Below, piece after piece: positions 37,644 to 47,794 of a DNA stretch of 64,000 nucleotides. The stretch lies in the NCBI RefSeq assembly GCF_025195085.2, contig NZ_JANAVY020000002.1:336284-400283 (forward strand). Direction: 5' to 3'. Position 1 is the first letter of the stretch. Every line of letters starts with the position of its first letter. A program made the position numbers and the translations under genes. The notes under the pieces are model-generated. The model was not told the DNA's origin. It made no database searches and worked only from the letters and a program-made list of their open reading frames with translations. Origin of the DNA: Vibrio intestinalis. GTDB lineage: Bacteria; Pseudomonadota; Gammaproteobacteria; Enterobacterales; Vibrionaceae.

Positions 37644-38735
37644 TTAGTGAGGAGAGATGTTCGACAAGCACTGAACGTGCACCGTGATCTCTTCACGGTC
37701 ATGGTATAGATGCTTAGCTTGTAGCTTAAACTTCACGCCATTTTCTTTTAGGAAGATTTTCAGGTTCTCGATATCTTCCAATACTTCGTCGTAACGGCCT
37801 TTCATTGGTAGCTTTAGGTTAAAGATCGCTTCTTTCGCCCAACCACTGATGATCCACTCACCCATCAACTGTGCTACGCGTGATGGCTTCTCAATCATGT
37901 CACACACAAGCCAAGTAACGTTTTTACGCATCGGCTCAAACTTAAAGCCATCTTCTTGGTGGTGTTTAACTTGGCCGGTATCCATCAAGCTTTGCGCCAT
38001 CATACCGTTGTCCACCGAGTGAACGAACATCGAACGCTTAACCAATTGGTATGTCCAACCGCCCGGACAAGCACCTAAGTCTACGCCCCACATACCAGCT
38101 GCTAGGCGCTCATCCCACTCTTCGCGTGGAATAAATACGTGGAATGCTTCTTCTAGCTTCAATGTCGAGCGACTTGGCGCGTCCGCAGGGAACTTAAGAC
38201 GTGGAATACCCATGAAGAACTGTGAGTTATTGTTCACCAACGAGTAACCAATAAAGCAGTGGCCTGACTCCACAAAGCAAATGTGTAACACCGGCTTCTT
38301 CGGGTTGTCTTTGTTAAGTAAAATACCTTTACCGCGCAATGCTTGACGCATTGGTACAGTGAACTTACGGCAGAACTTCAGTAGCTCTTTCGCTTCATTA
38401 GTGTCTGGCGTTTCGATGCGTAGATCGCCACAACGAGGCAACTCTTCAACGTCACTCAGTTGTTGCAGAATCGGAGAAATACGGTCTTCGCGAGGTAAGT
38501 CAGTAAACTCAACAGCCACTGCGAAAATCTGACGTGCAAAAATCAAAGATTTGAAATCTAACCCTTTGACCAGTTTGGCTGCATCACCTTCTTGGTAACA
38601 CTCAAACAACACGTAACCAGAGTTTTTCTTAACGCGAGGGAAACCATATACTTCCAGTGCCGTTGCACGATCTTGAATTTCACCCGCGCACTCTTTTTCA
38701 AAGCCAGAACGGCAATAGAGCATTAACTGTTTCAC
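37644..38735 (-). CDS. rlmM: 23S rRNA (cytidine-2498-2'-O)-methyltransferase RlmM
   Basis: RlmM methylates the 2'-OH of C2498 in 23S rRNA. The 363-residue protein has an N-terminal THUMP-like region and a Rossmann methyltransferase domain with the SAM motif [13 protein letters not shown] at about 220 and the [10 protein letters not shown] segment. Length equals the E. coli form (YgdE). It overlaps the DUF423 gene by 4 bases, so it is co-translated, and this pair plus gcvA is a conserved neighbourhood. Confidence 0.96.
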   Translation of the reverse strand: MKQLMLYCRSGFEKECAGEIQDRATALEVYGFPRVKKNSGYVLFECYQEGDAAKLVKGLDFKSLIFARQIFAVAVEFTDLPREDRISPILQQLSDVEELPRCGDLRIETPDTNEAKELLKFCRKFTVPMRQALRGKGILLNKDNPKKPVLHICFVESGHCFIGYSLVNNNSQFFMGIPRLKFPADAPSRSTLKLEEAFHVFIPREEWDERLAAGMWGVDLGACPGGWTYQLVKRSMFVHSVDNGMMAQSLMDTGQVKHHQEDGFKFEPMRKNVTWLVCDMIEKPSRVAQLMGEWIISGWAKEAIFNLKLPMKGRYDEVLEDIENLKIFLKENGVKFKLQAKHLYHDREEITVHVQCLSNISPH

Positions 38736-39145
38736 TTACTCACCTCATTAACTTGTGACGCTTCAATTTTCAACGCAGCAATAACGAACAACACCCAACC
38801 TAGCATAAAGGTTAGCCCACCCAATGGAGTTATCGGCCCAAACCATTTGATTCCGGTTAAGGCAAGGGCGTAAAGGCTGCCGCTAAAACAAAAGATGCCG
38901 ATGATAAAGCAAATCGCTGCGAGTCTAAAATACTTTTGCGCTTTTGCGCCGATATTCAGTAATAACAGCGCGCCACAAAGTAAAATCGCCATCGCATGTA
39001 TGAATTGGTACTCTACTCCGGTTGAAAACACCTCAAGCAAATAAGGCGATAGCACCTTCTTAAGGCCATGTGCGGCAAAAGCACCTAGTCCAACACCAAT
39101 ACCAGAAAACAGCGCGCCTACAACGAATAGTGGCTTAGCTTGCAT
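38732..39145 (-). CDS. DUF423 family membrane protein (YgdD-like)
   Basis: A 137-residue membrane protein with four hydrophobic segments, including [20 protein letters not shown] at the N-terminus followed by HGL, the DUF423 signature. In E. coli the homologue YgdD lies between gcvA and rlmM. It overlaps rlmM by 4 bases downstream and the hydrolase gene by 11 bases upstream. Function is unknown. Confidence 0.9.
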   Translation of the reverse strand: MQAKPLFVVGALFSGIGVGLGAFAAHGLKKVLSPYLLEVFSTGVEYQFIHAMAILLCGALLLLNIGAKAQKYFRLAAICFIIGIFCFSGSLYALALTGIKWFGPITPLGGLTFMLGWVLFVIAALKIEASQVNEVSK

Positions 39146-39761
39146 CGTAAACCTCCAAGATAAATTGGCTCAATCGCCCCACCACAAGATCGATATTGCC
39201 TTGCTCAGTAAATCCAGAGCGCTTACGTGGTTTAAAGCTATGATCGCCATCAGGCAAGAAGTAGGCCGTCACCTTATCTGACAAGGTAAACTCAGCAAAC
39301 TCTTCCTGTTTACCAAACGTATCACGCTCACCTTGCAGAATGAGACAGGGCTTAACCATCTCTGCTAAGTGCTCACCTTTGAACTTTTCAGGCTTACCCG
39401 GGGGATGAAATGGAAAGCCTAAGCAAGCAACTCCTGCTACATGTTGATGCTCAGACAATAAACTGGCCATTCGACCACCCATCGATTTACCGCCAATCAC
39501 AATTGGCTTACCTTGGGCATGCTCGGCAATGATGGCTTCATAAGCCTCAAGCAGTTTAGGCGCGCGATCAGGCGGTCGACGTTTGCCATCTTCAGCGCGC
39601 TTCACCATATACGGAAAGTTAAAGCGCACCACACAAATGCCTTTCGCCGCTAACCCTTTAGCCACTTGCGCCATGAAGTCATGCTCCATGTCTGCGCCTG
39701 CGCCATGAGCAAAAATGAATAGTGGCTGTCCTAACTCGCCATCAACAAGGACATTACTCAT
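39135..39761 (-). CDS. Alpha/beta hydrolase family protein
   Basis: A 208-residue serine hydrolase of the KANL3/Tex30-like type. The oxyanion stretch is FIFAHGAGADMEHDFM, the nucleophile elbow is GGKSMGGRMAS (Ser about 93), the acid lies near LQGERDTFG, and His is in LPDGDHSFK. No signal peptide. It is sandwiched between gcvA (8-base overlap) and the DUF423 gene (11-base overlap). Substrate is not known. Confidence 0.88.
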   Translation of the reverse strand: MSNVLVDGELGQPLFIFAHGAGADMEHDFMAQVAKGLAAKGICVVRFNFPYMVKRAEDGKRRPPDRAPKLLEAYEAIIAEHAQGKPIVIGGKSMGGRMASLLSEHQHVAGVACLGFPFHPPGKPEKFKGEHLAEMVKPCLILQGERDTFGKQEEFAEFTLSDKVTAYFLPDGDHSFKPRKRSGFTEQGNIDLVVGRLSQFILEVYDAS

Positions 39762-40665
39762 CTTCTAACAGCTCCTCTTGCTCACTTTGCGCTTTGGCTA
39801 GCATCCAGTCTCGGAACGTGGCAATACGTCCCATGTCTGCTTGCTTGTCGTGACAAACGACATAGAAGGCATTCTTAGAAACCAGTACTTCATCAAATGG
39901 TGCAATCAATCGACCGGCTTCTAGTTCTGGCTGTGCCAATACGTTGTTACCTAACGCCACACCTTGGCCATGCGCCGCTGCCTGTAAAACCATGGTTGAG
40001 TGACTGAAGATTGGGCCGTGATTTACATTCACCCCTTCAATACCATGAAACTTCGCGAAGTGTTTCCAATCTTTACGCGAGGTGTCATGCAGCAAAGTGT
40101 GATTCTTAAGATCACTTAGCTGTTCTAATGGTTTTGTGCCGAGCAACAAGGACGGCGAACAGAGCGGGATAAGAAATTCTTGGTAGAGTTTATCCGCACG
40201 CAAGCCCGGCCAATTTCCTCGGCCATAGTAAATAGCAACGTCAACATCATCGGTCAACGAGCCTTCATCCAGATCAACTGCTTTAATCCGAACATCGATA
40301 TCAGGCTCTTGTTGATTAAAGTCAGCCAAACGTGGAACCAACCACTGAATAGCGAAACTTGGCGGTAAGCTGATGGTCAATGCGCCCTTCTCACTGCGCT
40401 CTAGCACCTTATCGGTCGCCTCAGCCAGTGAGGTAAAAATATCTTTAATATCGAGGAAGTAACTTTGACCTTCTTCGGTCAACAGCAAAGAGCGGTTGCG
40501 ACGGCGGAAAAGTTTCAAACCAAGAAACTCTTCTAAGGCTTTGATTTGATGGCTAACTGCGGCCTGCGTCACAAATAACTCTTCTGCTGCACGAGTAAAA
40601 CTTAGGTGGCGAGCAGCGGCTTCAAAGACCTTAAGCGAGTTGAGAGGTGGTAATCGTCTAGACAT
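39754..40665 (-). CDS. gcvA: LysR-type regulator GcvA, glycine cleavage system
   Basis: GcvA controls the glycine cleavage operon gcvTHP and, in E. coli, activates the small RNA gene gcvB divergent from it. The start at ATG 40665 (MSRRLPPLNSLKVFEAAARH) gives 303 residues and matches E. coli; an in-frame TTG 12 bases upstream is less likely. The N-terminal winged helix is TRAAEELFVTQAAVSHQIKA, followed by a ligand-binding domain. The divergent gcvB-like RNA described below supports the name. Confidence 0.95.
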   Translation of the reverse strand: MSRRLPPLNSLKVFEAAARHLSFTRAAEELFVTQAAVSHQIKALEEFLGLKLFRRRNRSLLLTEEGQSYFLDIKDIFTSLAEATDKVLERSEKGALTISLPPSFAIQWLVPRLADFNQQEPDIDVRIKAVDLDEGSLTDDVDVAIYYGRGNWPGLRADKLYQEFLIPLCSPSLLLGTKPLEQLSDLKNHTLLHDTSRKDWKHFAKFHGIEGVNVNHGPIFSHSTMVLQAAAHGQGVALGNNVLAQPELEAGRLIAPFDEVLVSKNAFYVVCHDKQADMGRIATFRDWMLAKAQSEQEELLEDE

Positions 40666-40722
40666 AGGGACACTCAATATATTGGATTAGTTTTTTTTAT
40701 CTGAAACATTATAAAATGTCCA

Positions 40723-40751
40723 TTGCCTGACGACCAGAGAAATTCTATATT
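40723..40751 (+). promoter_or_regulatory. Predicted sigma-70 promoter of gcvB
   Basis: TTGCCT at 40723-40728, a 17-base spacer and TATATT at 40746-40751. Transcription would begin near 40758, at the start of the GcvB-like sequence. The region between this promoter and gcvA should hold GcvA operators; I did not identify them. Confidence 0.7.
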
Positions 40752-40757
40752 TCATCC

Positions 40758-40969
40758 CGCAACGCAAGCCTGAACGGCTTGATTTCTTTTTGAAATCAAT
40801 TGGCTTGATGTTGCGATGTTGTGTTTGCAAACTCGTATTTCGAGTTAGGTAGATTTTCTACCACGGTTTTGTTTCACTAATCCCAGAAACAAAACATATA
40901 CTTCCTGTATTTATTTTGACCTGTCTGTCAAATTTTTTAGCACCGCCTTTATGGCGGTGTATTTTTATC
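40758..40969 (+). ncRNA. gcvB: Small regulatory RNA GcvB
   Basis: An Hfq-dependent RNA that represses many amino acid and peptide transport mRNAs. It lies divergent from gcvA, as in E. coli. The G/U-rich seed R1 is at 40807-40828 (GATGTTGCGATGTTGTG then TTTGC). A second conserved block, CTTCCTGTAT plus TTTGACCTGTCTGTC, is at 40901-40929. The end is a terminator, CACCGCC (40941-40947), TTTAT, GGCGGTG (40953-40959), then TATTTTTAT. Hairpins lie at 40765-40781, 40831-40846 and 40849-40863. The transcript start is estimated from the promoter; total length about 210. Confidence 0.93.
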
Positions 40970-41030
40970 TAGCGAATTCTCCCTTTTCTCGATTGCTCAT
41001 TACTCGAATTTTCCTATTCAGCAGGCAAAT

Positions 41031-41063
41031 AAAAAGCGCAAACCGCGTGAACGATTTGCGCTT
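41031..41063 (-). terminator. Rho-independent terminator after thiI
   Basis: AAGCGCAAA (41034-41042) pairs with TTTGCGCTT (41055-41063) over a 12-base loop; on the minus strand TTTTTATTTG follows. It lies 49 bases below the thiI stop. Confidence 0.88.
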
Positions 41064-41111
41064 ATGTTTCAGCTTCTATCAGCGCCTCTCTAAAGGCACT
41101 CATCTAAAACT

Positions 41112-42560
41112 CTATGGGCGATATACTTTAACGTTGTTAAAGCCTTGCTCTTGCAAGTAGAGCGCCTGTAGACGACTCATTACACCACGCTCACAGTAAA
41201 GAAGGTAAGTCTTGCTTTGGTCAAGATCTCCAAACTGCGTGCCTAGCTTGTAGAACGGTAGGTGTTTTACTTCCACGCCTTCGATTTCTAGTGGATTTTC
41301 GTCTTCTTCATCTGGGCTACGAATATCCAATACGATCGCGTGCTCTTCAACCGCTTGAACCTGCTCTACTTCTGGAGCCGCTTGCTCAGACTCTTTCGCG
41401 ATATCACGAATGTCCATTTGGCGAGCTTCACGTACAACCTGCTCGAGAATGTCAAAGTTGAATTTCTCTTCTTCTGCTTCCAGTTTCGCTTTAACCGCTT
41501 TCACTGTTGGCTTCTTAGAGATAACGCCACAGTACTCAGGCATTGTCTTAGCAAAGTCTTCAGTACCAATGTCACGCGCTAGGTTAATGATGTCTTCTTT
41601 ATCCCAGTTGATAAGTGGACGTAGGATAAGAGAATCTGTCACACCATCAATATGACGCAGGTTAGTTAGCGTCTGGCTAGATACCTGACCTAGAGCTTCA
41701 CCTGTCACAAGCGCTTGGATACCAAACTTCTCAGCGATCATGCCTGCTGCACGCATAAACATACGCTTAAGCACAACGCCCATTTGGCCGTCATCCACTT
41801 TCTCTAGGATTTCTGCCACTACTGGTTCGAAATCAACTGAGATGAAACGTACTTTTGCTGAAGAGCCGTACTTGTTCCATAGGTAGTGAGACACTTGCTT
41901 AACACCAATCTCGTGCGCAGGGCCACCAAGATTGAAGAAACAGTAATGTACTTTTGAGCCACGTTTGATGTGTAGGTAACTTGAAACACCTGAGTCAAAA
42001 CCACCTGAAATTAGGCTTAATACATCTTCTTGAGTACCTAGAGGGAAACCACCTAGACCTTTGTGACGTGCAATCACTTGGTTTAGCTTCTCGTTCGCGA
42101 CTTCAACTTTGATGGTTACATCTGGGTTGTGCAGTTTTACGCGTGCGCTCTCAACCGCTTGGTTTAGACCACCACCAACGTAACGCTCTAGCTCAATAGA
42201 GGTAAAGTCATGCTTACCACGACGCTTCGCACGTACCACAAACGTTTTGTTCTCGATATTCGCACGGTTTAGGTCAAGCACTTGCTCGTAAATGTCGTGC
42301 AGGTCAGTAAACTCTGACTGCTTCACTTCAAGCACATGGTGGATACCCGGAGTGCGAGTGAGTACTTCTAGTGTTTCTTTGTAGTAGTCAAACGACTCCG
42401 ACGTCACCTCAATGTGGTCACGACGGTTGAATACTGCAACAGACTCAGTGCGACTCTTGATGATGTTGCGAATGTTGCACTCAAGAATCTTAGTGAAGCG
42501 CTTACGCACCGATTCACTTTTTACGAAAATTTCTGGATGGGGCTTTACAATAAATTTCAT
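41112..42560 (-). CDS. thiI: tRNA 4-thiouridine synthase ThiI
   Basis: ThiI adds sulfur to U8 of tRNA and supplies sulfur for thiazole synthesis. The 482 residues comprise a ferredoxin-like and THUMP region (1-165), a PP-loop ATPase domain with [12 protein letters not shown] (about 190), and a C-terminal rhodanese domain whose active loop is [13 protein letters not shown]. The presence of the rhodanese domain matches the enteric, long form. The gene is single, with its promoter in 42561-42670. Confidence 0.97.
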   Translation of the reverse strand: MKFIVKPHPEIFVKSESVRKRFTKILECNIRNIIKSRTESVAVFNRRDHIEVTSESFDYYKETLEVLTRTPGIHHVLEVKQSEFTDLHDIYEQVLDLNRANIENKTFVVRAKRRGKHDFTSIELERYVGGGLNQAVESARVKLHNPDVTIKVEVANEKLNQVIARHKGLGGFPLGTQEDVLSLISGGFDSGVSSYLHIKRGSKVHYCFFNLGGPAHEIGVKQVSHYLWNKYGSSAKVRFISVDFEPVVAEILEKVDDGQMGVVLKRMFMRAAGMIAEKFGIQALVTGEALGQVSSQTLTNLRHIDGVTDSLILRPLINWDKEDIINLARDIGTEDFAKTMPEYCGVISKKPTVKAVKAKLEAEEEKFNFDILEQVVREARQMDIRDIAKESEQAAPEVEQVQAVEEHAIVLDIRSPDEEDENPLEIEGVEVKHLPFYKLGTQFGDLDQSKTYLLYCERGVMSRLQALYLQEQGFNNVKVYRP

Positions 42561-42674
42561 ACTTCACTTCACTGGTTAACAGTTGTCGCAATCATTACCT
42601 CTTAAGCATATACGTTATACGTAGAATACGCAGAGGTCGTTAAGGGCGCGGATTATACATCAAGGAAAGGCCAT

Positions 42675-42699
42675 AAAAAAGACGGGCATTAAGCCCGCC
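42675..42699 (-). terminator. Rho-independent terminator after pomB
   Basis: GACGGGC (42681-42687) pairs with GCCCGCC (42693-42699) with one G-U pair; TTTTTT follows on the minus strand. It lies about 10 bases below the pomB stop codon. Confidence 0.87.
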
Positions 42700-42708
42700 T
42701 GGTTTTAT

Positions 42709-43650
42709 TTATTGTACCGTTGGTACTTCTTCACTGTAGAGAGGTTCACCTTGCATGATACTTATCTCTACGCGTCGGTTTCTCGAACGCTGTGACTCGG
42801 TATCATTCGGCCCTAGCGGCTCGGTATCAGCCATACCACGTACACGTAAACGTTGATGAGAGAAGCCACGAACTTTTTCCATCTCTTGCGCGACAGAGAC
42901 CGCACGCTGAGCAGAGAGGTCCCAATTTGAACGATACAGTTCAGAGTCAATGCGCTGGTTATCTGTATGGCCTGATACTCGTACGATACCCGGCACATCT
43001 TTTACCAACTCAGCCACTTGGCGAACCAATGGGCGGAATTTAGGTTGTAAAAATGCTGAACCTGCTGGGAATGCGCCCTTCTCACGAATTCGAATCACAA
43101 TCTGTTGGCCAAGATTTTCAACTTCAATTGCGCCTTGATCGATTTCACGCTGCAGCGCTTTCTTAATCGCTTCCATCAAGGTCTCAAGCTCTTGAGAGGC
43201 TTCGGCAGATTGCTGCTGCTCTTTATCTGAATCCGAGTTTTGGTTGTTCTTAGTTGAGGTTTCTGGCGATTGGCCACCTGTCAATTTACCTTGGTCACGC
43301 TGCGTACCACCAGCGCGGTCAGATTCACCTTCGTGAAACTCCAACGTCTGCTGAGTGATGTCAATGGTCTGCTGCATGATGACATCAATCGGTGTTGGCT
43401 CTGGGCGACCAGGGCGGAACTCTTGCGCGATGATACTGGTGCCTTTAGGAATGTCTTTCACTTCCAATCGGTTTTGCACACCGAAAGCAAATTTCATTGA
43501 ACCGGCAATTTGTTTGAACTTCAGTACGTCCATTTCAGAGAAAGATAACAGCAGTACGAAGAAACACATCAACAGTGACATCAAGTCAGCAAATGTATTC
43601 ATCCACGCGGGGGCACCAGGTGGCGGACATTTACACTTTTCTTCATCCAT
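42709..43650 (-). CDS. pomB: Sodium-driven flagellar stator protein PomB (MotB family)
   Basis: PomB pairs with PomA to form the Na+ channel that drives the polar flagellum. The 313 residues include a short N-terminus, one membrane helix at about 20-40 with the ion-binding Asp22 (NTFADLMSLLMCFFVLLLSF), a plug/linker rich in Gln, Ser and Asp, and an OmpA-like peptidoglycan-binding domain (VRVSGHTDNQRIDSELYRSN). It starts 9 bases after pomA stop. The CKCPPPGAP motif before the helix is typical of Vibrio PomB. Confidence 0.97.
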   Translation of the reverse strand: MDEEKCKCPPPGAPAWMNTFADLMSLLMCFFVLLLSFSEMDVLKFKQIAGSMKFAFGVQNRLEVKDIPKGTSIIAQEFRPGRPEPTPIDVIMQQTIDITQQTLEFHEGESDRAGGTQRDQGKLTGGQSPETSTKNNQNSDSDKEQQQSAEASQELETLMEAIKKALQREIDQGAIEVENLGQQIVIRIREKGAFPAGSAFLQPKFRPLVRQVAELVKDVPGIVRVSGHTDNQRIDSELYRSNWDLSAQRAVSVAQEMEKVRGFSHQRLRVRGMADTEPLGPNDTESQRSRNRRVEISIMQGEPLYSEEVPTVQ

Positions 43651-43659
43651 ACCGTTCCC

Positions 43660-44424
43660 TTACTCGTTGTCTACGTCTAAGGTACGTTTACCTTCGTTGA
43701 GGTAGTTTTTCAGGTAACTATCGATTACACGAGGGTTTTGACCATCTTGAATGGCAAGTACGCCGTCCATAATTAGGCGACGATTAAGTTTTTCTTGTTC
43801 ACGACGCAGGGAAAGTTTGTCTGCAATCGGGAAGAACAACATGTTAGAAAGGATTGCACCGTAGAGCGTGGTTAAAAGTGCTACCGCCATTGCTGGGCCG
43901 ATGGCTTTCGGGTCATCCATGTTTGATAGCATGGCTACCAGACCAACAAGTGTACCAATCATACCCATCGCAGGAGCAACATCACCAAATGCTTTAAATA
44001 CACCCGCACCGTGCTCATGACGCTCGTCCGTCAAGGCGATATCTTTTTGTAGTGCAGAGCGCACTACATCGGCGTCATGGCCATCCACCAGCAAGTCGAT
44101 GCCTTTTTGCATGAAGGTATTGGAGATTTCCATCTCTTCTAGAGCGAGGAAACCGCCTTTACGCGCCGCATCCGCCATTTCAACGATTTTAGCAATCAAG
44201 TCTTCTGGCTCATCGGTTTTAAACATGAACGCTTTGCCAGCAATCTTGGTCGCACCAAAGAATTGGCCGATGGTAAATTTCATCAGCACAACGAAGGTTG
44301 AACCACCTAGTACGATCAGAATTGACGTTACATCGACGAACATCATGATACTGCCACCCAGTACCATCGCCATGATAACGAAGGCGAAACCGCCAATCAG
44401 ACCTAACAGCGTTGCTAAATCCAC
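43660..44424 (-). CDS. pomA: Sodium-driven flagellar stator protein PomA (MotA family)
   Basis: PomA surrounds the PomB helix and transmits torque to FliG. The 254 residues have four membrane helices, at about 5-28, 32-52, 150-172 and 182-204, and a cytoplasmic loop with charged residues that contact FliG. MDLATLLGLIGGFAFVIMAM is the typical start. It has a sigma-28 promoter match and forms a two-gene operon with pomB, far from the main cluster but tied to it by regulation. Confidence 0.97.
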   Translation of the reverse strand: MDLATLLGLIGGFAFVIMAMVLGGSIMMFVDVTSILIVLGGSTFVVLMKFTIGQFFGATKIAGKAFMFKTDEPEDLIAKIVEMADAARKGGFLALEEMEISNTFMQKGIDLLVDGHDADVVRSALQKDIALTDERHEHGAGVFKAFGDVAPAMGMIGTLVGLVAMLSNMDDPKAIGPAMAVALLTTLYGAILSNMLFFPIADKLSLRREQEKLNRRLIMDGVLAIQDGQNPRVIDSYLKNYLNEGKRTLDVDNE

Positions 44425-44466
44425 AAAGCACTCCTCATGCTAACCTTTTAAACTTTCTCTGGAATT

Positions 44467-44492
44467 ATATCGGCTGTGTCTGTGAATCTTTA
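44467..44492 (-). promoter_or_regulatory. Sigma-28 (FliA) promoter of pomAB
   Basis: Minus strand TAAA, 14 bases, GCCGATAT, one mismatch to the consensus -10. It lies about 45 bases upstream of the pomA start codon, where GAGGAG serves as ribosome binding site. Confidence 0.85.
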
Positions 44493-44676
44493 GCTTTTTA
44501 TTGGTATCACACTCACAGTAATGCGGATTACGCCGCGAGATTTCTCATGCTTTGTTAAAAACCTGCTTGCTGAGCCATCAAATTACTTCACTTTTCTGAC
44601 AAATTTGCTCGGTTAAATTTGACCATCATTAGCGGCTAAGGTAACTTTCGTGCATCTTTCCCTAAGTAGAAAAGTT

Positions 44677-44919
44677 ATGGCGAGCAAGAAACCTGAAAAT
44701 ATGACCTTTGAAGCAACCATTGAAGAGCTCGATAGCATAGTAGAGAACCTTGAAAATGGTGACCTCGCTCTAGATGATGCGCTGAAAAAGTTTGAACGTG
44801 GCATTTCTTTAGCTCGTGCAGGCCAAAGTAAACTGAACGATGCTGAGCAGCGTGTTAGTATATTGTTACAAAACGATGATGACGCACCATTATCGGACTT
44901 TAATCAACAGCCTGAATAA
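44677..44919 (+). CDS. xseB: Exodeoxyribonuclease VII small subunit XseB
   Basis: Small subunit of the single-strand-specific nuclease ExoVII. I place the start at ATG 44677 (MASKKPENMTFEATIEELDS), giving 80 residues, the usual size; the frame is open nine codons upstream. The conserved IVENLENGDLALDDALKKFE and RGISLARAGQSKLNDAEQRV blocks are present. It is first in the xseB-ispA-dxs operon, an arrangement conserved from E. coli. Confidence 0.95.
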   Translation: MASKKPENMTFEATIEELDSIVENLENGDLALDDALKKFERGISLARAGQSKLNDAEQRVSILLQNDDDAPLSDFNQQPE

Positions 44920-44939
44920 ACCAGTTAGAAGATTGCTCT

Positions 44940-45824
44940 ATGCTTGAGGCATTAACCTCTTTCCAACAAAGAAACAATTCACAATTAGAGTCGTGGTTAG
45001 ATAGCTACCCTCATCAAAACCAAACTCTGATTGAAGCGATGCGTTATGGCCTGCTGCTAGGCGGTAAGCGCGCGCGCCCATTTTTGGTCTACATTACTGG
45101 CCAAATGCTTGGCGTTTCCATCAAAGATTTAGACACTCCAGCCGCCGCTGTTGAGTGCATTCACGCCTATTCTCTGATTCATGATGACTTGCCTGCTATG
45201 GACGATGACGAACTGCGTCGCGGACAACTGACTTGTCACATAAAGTTCGATGAAGCAACCGCGATTCTAACCGGCGACGCACTGCAAACCTTAGCGTTTA
45301 CTATTTTGGCCGATGGCCGTTTAAATCCAAACGCTGAAGCGCACCGTATTAGAATGGTGAAGGTATTAGCAGAAGCCTCTGGTGCGAACGGCATGTGCAT
45401 GGGTCAGTCGCTTGATCTTGAAGCGGAGAATCGCTCTGTTGATTTGGCGGAACTGGAAGAAATCCATCGCAACAAAACTGGCGCGCTGATGAAAAGCGCC
45501 ATTCGCCTTGGTGCTATCGCTGCCGGTGAAAAAGGCATCGCTGTTTTACCATTACTTGATAAGTACGCAGACGCGGTAGGACTTGCATTCCAAGTTCAAG
45601 ATGACATTTTGGATATCATTAGCGATACCGAAACCTTAGGTAAACCGCAAGGTTCAGACCAAGAATTAAACAAAAGTACTTATCCGGCTCTGCTAGGCTT
45701 AGAAGGAGCAATCAGCAAAGCTAATAACTTGTTACAGGAAGCGCTTCAAGCATTGGAAGCGATCCCATACAATACAACACAATTAGAAGAGTTCGCCCGA
45801 TACGTCGTCGAGCGCAAAAACTAA
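44940..45824 (+). CDS. ispA: Farnesyl diphosphate synthase IspA
   Basis: IspA condenses dimethylallyl and isopentenyl diphosphates to farnesyl diphosphate, the precursor of undecaprenyl and quinone side chains. The 294-residue protein has both aspartate-rich motifs: DDLPAMDDDELRRG (about 84-97) and FQVQDDILD (about 219-227). It follows xseB by 20 bases and precedes dxs, which makes the first intermediate of the same pathway. Confidence 0.97.
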   Translation: MLEALTSFQQRNNSQLESWLDSYPHQNQTLIEAMRYGLLLGGKRARPFLVYITGQMLGVSIKDLDTPAAAVECIHAYSLIHDDLPAMDDDELRRGQLTCHIKFDEATAILTGDALQTLAFTILADGRLNPNAEAHRIRMVKVLAEASGANGMCMGQSLDLEAENRSVDLAELEEIHRNKTGALMKSAIRLGAIAAGEKGIAVLPLLDKYADAVGLAFQVQDDILDIISDTETLGKPQGSDQELNKSTYPALLGLEGAISKANNLLQEALQALEAIPYNTTQLEEFARYVVERKN

Positions 45825-45844
45825 CACTATAAGCGCGCATTTAT

Positions 45845-47710
45845 ATGACTCTTGATATTTCAAAGTACCCAACACTGGCATTGGCAAATACGCCCGATGA
45901 GCTGCGTAGCCTTCCTAAAGATGTGCTGCCAAAGTTGTGTGATGAGTTACGAACTTACTTACTAAACTCGGTAAGCCAATCGAGTGGACACTTGGCATCT
46001 GGCCTTGGCACGGTTGAACTCACCGTGGCGATTCACTACGTCTACAACACTCCGTTTGACCAACTCATTTGGGACGTAGGCCATCAAGCATACCCTCACA
46101 AAATTCTAACGGGTCGTCGTGAAGAGATGCCGACCATTCGCCAAAAAGACGGGTTGCACCCTTTCCCTTGGCGCGAAGAAAGCGAATACGACACCCTATC
46201 CGTTGGTCACTCTTCCACTTCTATCAGTGCTGGCCTAGGTATGGCTATCAGCGCTCAGAAAGAAGACAAGCAACGTAAAGTTGTCAGTGTGATTGGTGAC
46301 GGCGCAATTACTGCAGGTATGGCGTTTGAAGCGATGAACCACGCAGGTGGCATTCACCCTGATATGTTGGTGATTCTAAACGACAACGAAATGTCGATTT
46401 CAGAAAACGTCGGCGCGCTAAATAACCACCTAGCCCAGCTTCTTTCAGGTAACTTCTACACGTCCATTCGCGAAGGTGGCAAGAAGGTTCTCTCTGGCGT
46501 TCCACCGATCAAAGAATTGGTACGCCGCACCGAAGAACATCTGAAAGGCATGGTGATTCCGGGCACTTTATTTGAAGAGCTTGGCTTTAACTACATAGGC
46601 CCTGTTGATGGTCATGACGTTATCGAGCTAGTCAAAACGCTGAAGAATATGCGTGAGCTAAAAGGCCCGCAGTTCTTACACATTATGACTAAGAAAGGTA
46701 AAGGCTACGAACCAGCGGAGAAAGATCCGATTGGTTATCATGGCGTACCTAAGTTCGACCCAAACCACTCTAGCCTGCCAAAGAGCACAAGCACTAAACC
46801 GACTTTTTCTAAAATCTTCGGTGACTTCCTGTGTGATATGGCGGCGCAAGATCCTAAGCTAATGGCCATTACACCAGCCATGCGCGAAGGATCTGGCATG
46901 GTGCGTTTCTCGAAAGAGTTCCCAGAGCAATACTTCGATGTCGCTATTGCAGAACAACACGCTGTGACTCTAGCGACAGGTATGGCTATTGCTGGCGATA
47001 ATCCTATCGTTGCAATCTACTCTACCTTCCTGCAACGCGGTTACGATCAGCTAATCCACGATGTCGCTATCATGGATTTACCGGTAATGTTCGCCATTGA
47101 CCGAGCGGGTTTAGTTGGTGCGGATGGTCAGACTCACCAAGGTGCGTTTGATATCAGCTTTATGCGCTGCATTCCAAACATGGTGATCATGACGCCAAGT
47201 GATGAAAACGAATGTCGCCAAATGCTTTATACAGGCCATAAACATACTGGCCCAAGTGCTGTCCGTTACCCTCGCGGCAATGGCATGGGCACACCAATTG
47301 AGCAAGAGTTTACTGCACTTGAAATTGGTAAAGGCCGCGTGGTTCGCCAAGGTGAGAAAGTCGCAATCCTAAACTTTGGTACTTTCATGCCAAATGCACT
47401 TGAAACAGCAGAAGCGCTAAACGCAACCGTTGCCGATATGCGTTTTGCTAAGCCACTAGATCATGCATTAATCAAACAGCTCGCTGATAGCCACGATGTG
47501 CTAGTCACGATTGAAGAGAATGCTATCGCTGGCGGTGCTGGCGCAGGTGTGGTTGAGTTCTTGATGCAAGAAAAGATCATGAAGCCTGTGCTTAACCTTG
47601 GCCTACCTGACCGCTTTATTGCGCAAGGTACGCAGCAAGAGCTTCATGCTGAGCTTGGGCTTGATAGCCAAGGTATTGAACAGTCAATCCGTGACTACTG
47701 CGCGAAGTAA
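45845..47710 (+). CDS. dxs: 1-Deoxy-D-xylulose-5-phosphate synthase Dxs
   Basis: Dxs is the first enzyme of the MEP isoprenoid pathway and uses thiamine diphosphate. The 621 residues include the ThDP-binding segment [18 protein letters not shown] (about 153-170) and [12 protein letters not shown], the transketolase pyrimidine domain with VDGHD and the FAEQHAV-type [15 protein letters not shown]. Length is standard. It is the last gene in the operon, 20 bases below ispA and with a terminator close behind. Confidence 0.97.
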   Translation: MTLDISKYPTLALANTPDELRSLPKDVLPKLCDELRTYLLNSVSQSSGHLASGLGTVELTVAIHYVYNTPFDQLIWDVGHQAYPHKILTGRREEMPTIRQKDGLHPFPWREESEYDTLSVGHSSTSISAGLGMAISAQKEDKQRKVVSVIGDGAITAGMAFEAMNHAGGIHPDMLVILNDNEMSISENVGALNNHLAQLLSGNFYTSIREGGKKVLSGVPPIKELVRRTEEHLKGMVIPGTLFEELGFNYIGPVDGHDVIELVKTLKNMRELKGPQFLHIMTKKGKGYEPAEKDPIGYHGVPKFDPNHSSLPKSTSTKPTFSKIFGDFLCDMAAQDPKLMAITPAMREGSGMVRFSKEFPEQYFDVAIAEQHAVTLATGMAIAGDNPIVAIYSTFLQRGYDQLIHDVAIMDLPVMFAIDRAGLVGADGQTHQGAFDISFMRCIPNMVIMTPSDENECRQMLYTGHKHTGPSAVRYPRGNGMGTPIEQEFTALEIGKGRVVRQGEKVAILNFGTFMPNALETAEALNATVADMRFAKPLDHALIKQLADSHDVLVTIEENAIAGGAGAGVVEFLMQEKIMKPVLNLGLPDRFIAQGTQQELHAELGLDSQGIEQSIRDYCAK

Positions 47711-47730
47711 GCACTAACCCCCATAACGAC

Positions 47731-47757
47731 AAAAGCCCTCAAATTGAGGGCTTTTTT
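47731..47757 (+). terminator. Rho-independent terminator after dxs
   Basis: AAAAGCCCTC (47731-47740), loop AAATT, GAGGGCTTTT (47746-47755), then TT. It lies 20 bases below the dxs stop. Confidence 0.92.
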
Positions 47758-47794
47758 ACATCTTCCAAATAGCTCGGTATTTTGGAATGATTCG

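Noticed and set aside
40951..41160. 69-codon plus-strand open frame after gcvA
   Set aside because: It starts inside the GcvB terminator and runs across the thiI terminator into the thiI 3' end; no ribosome binding site.
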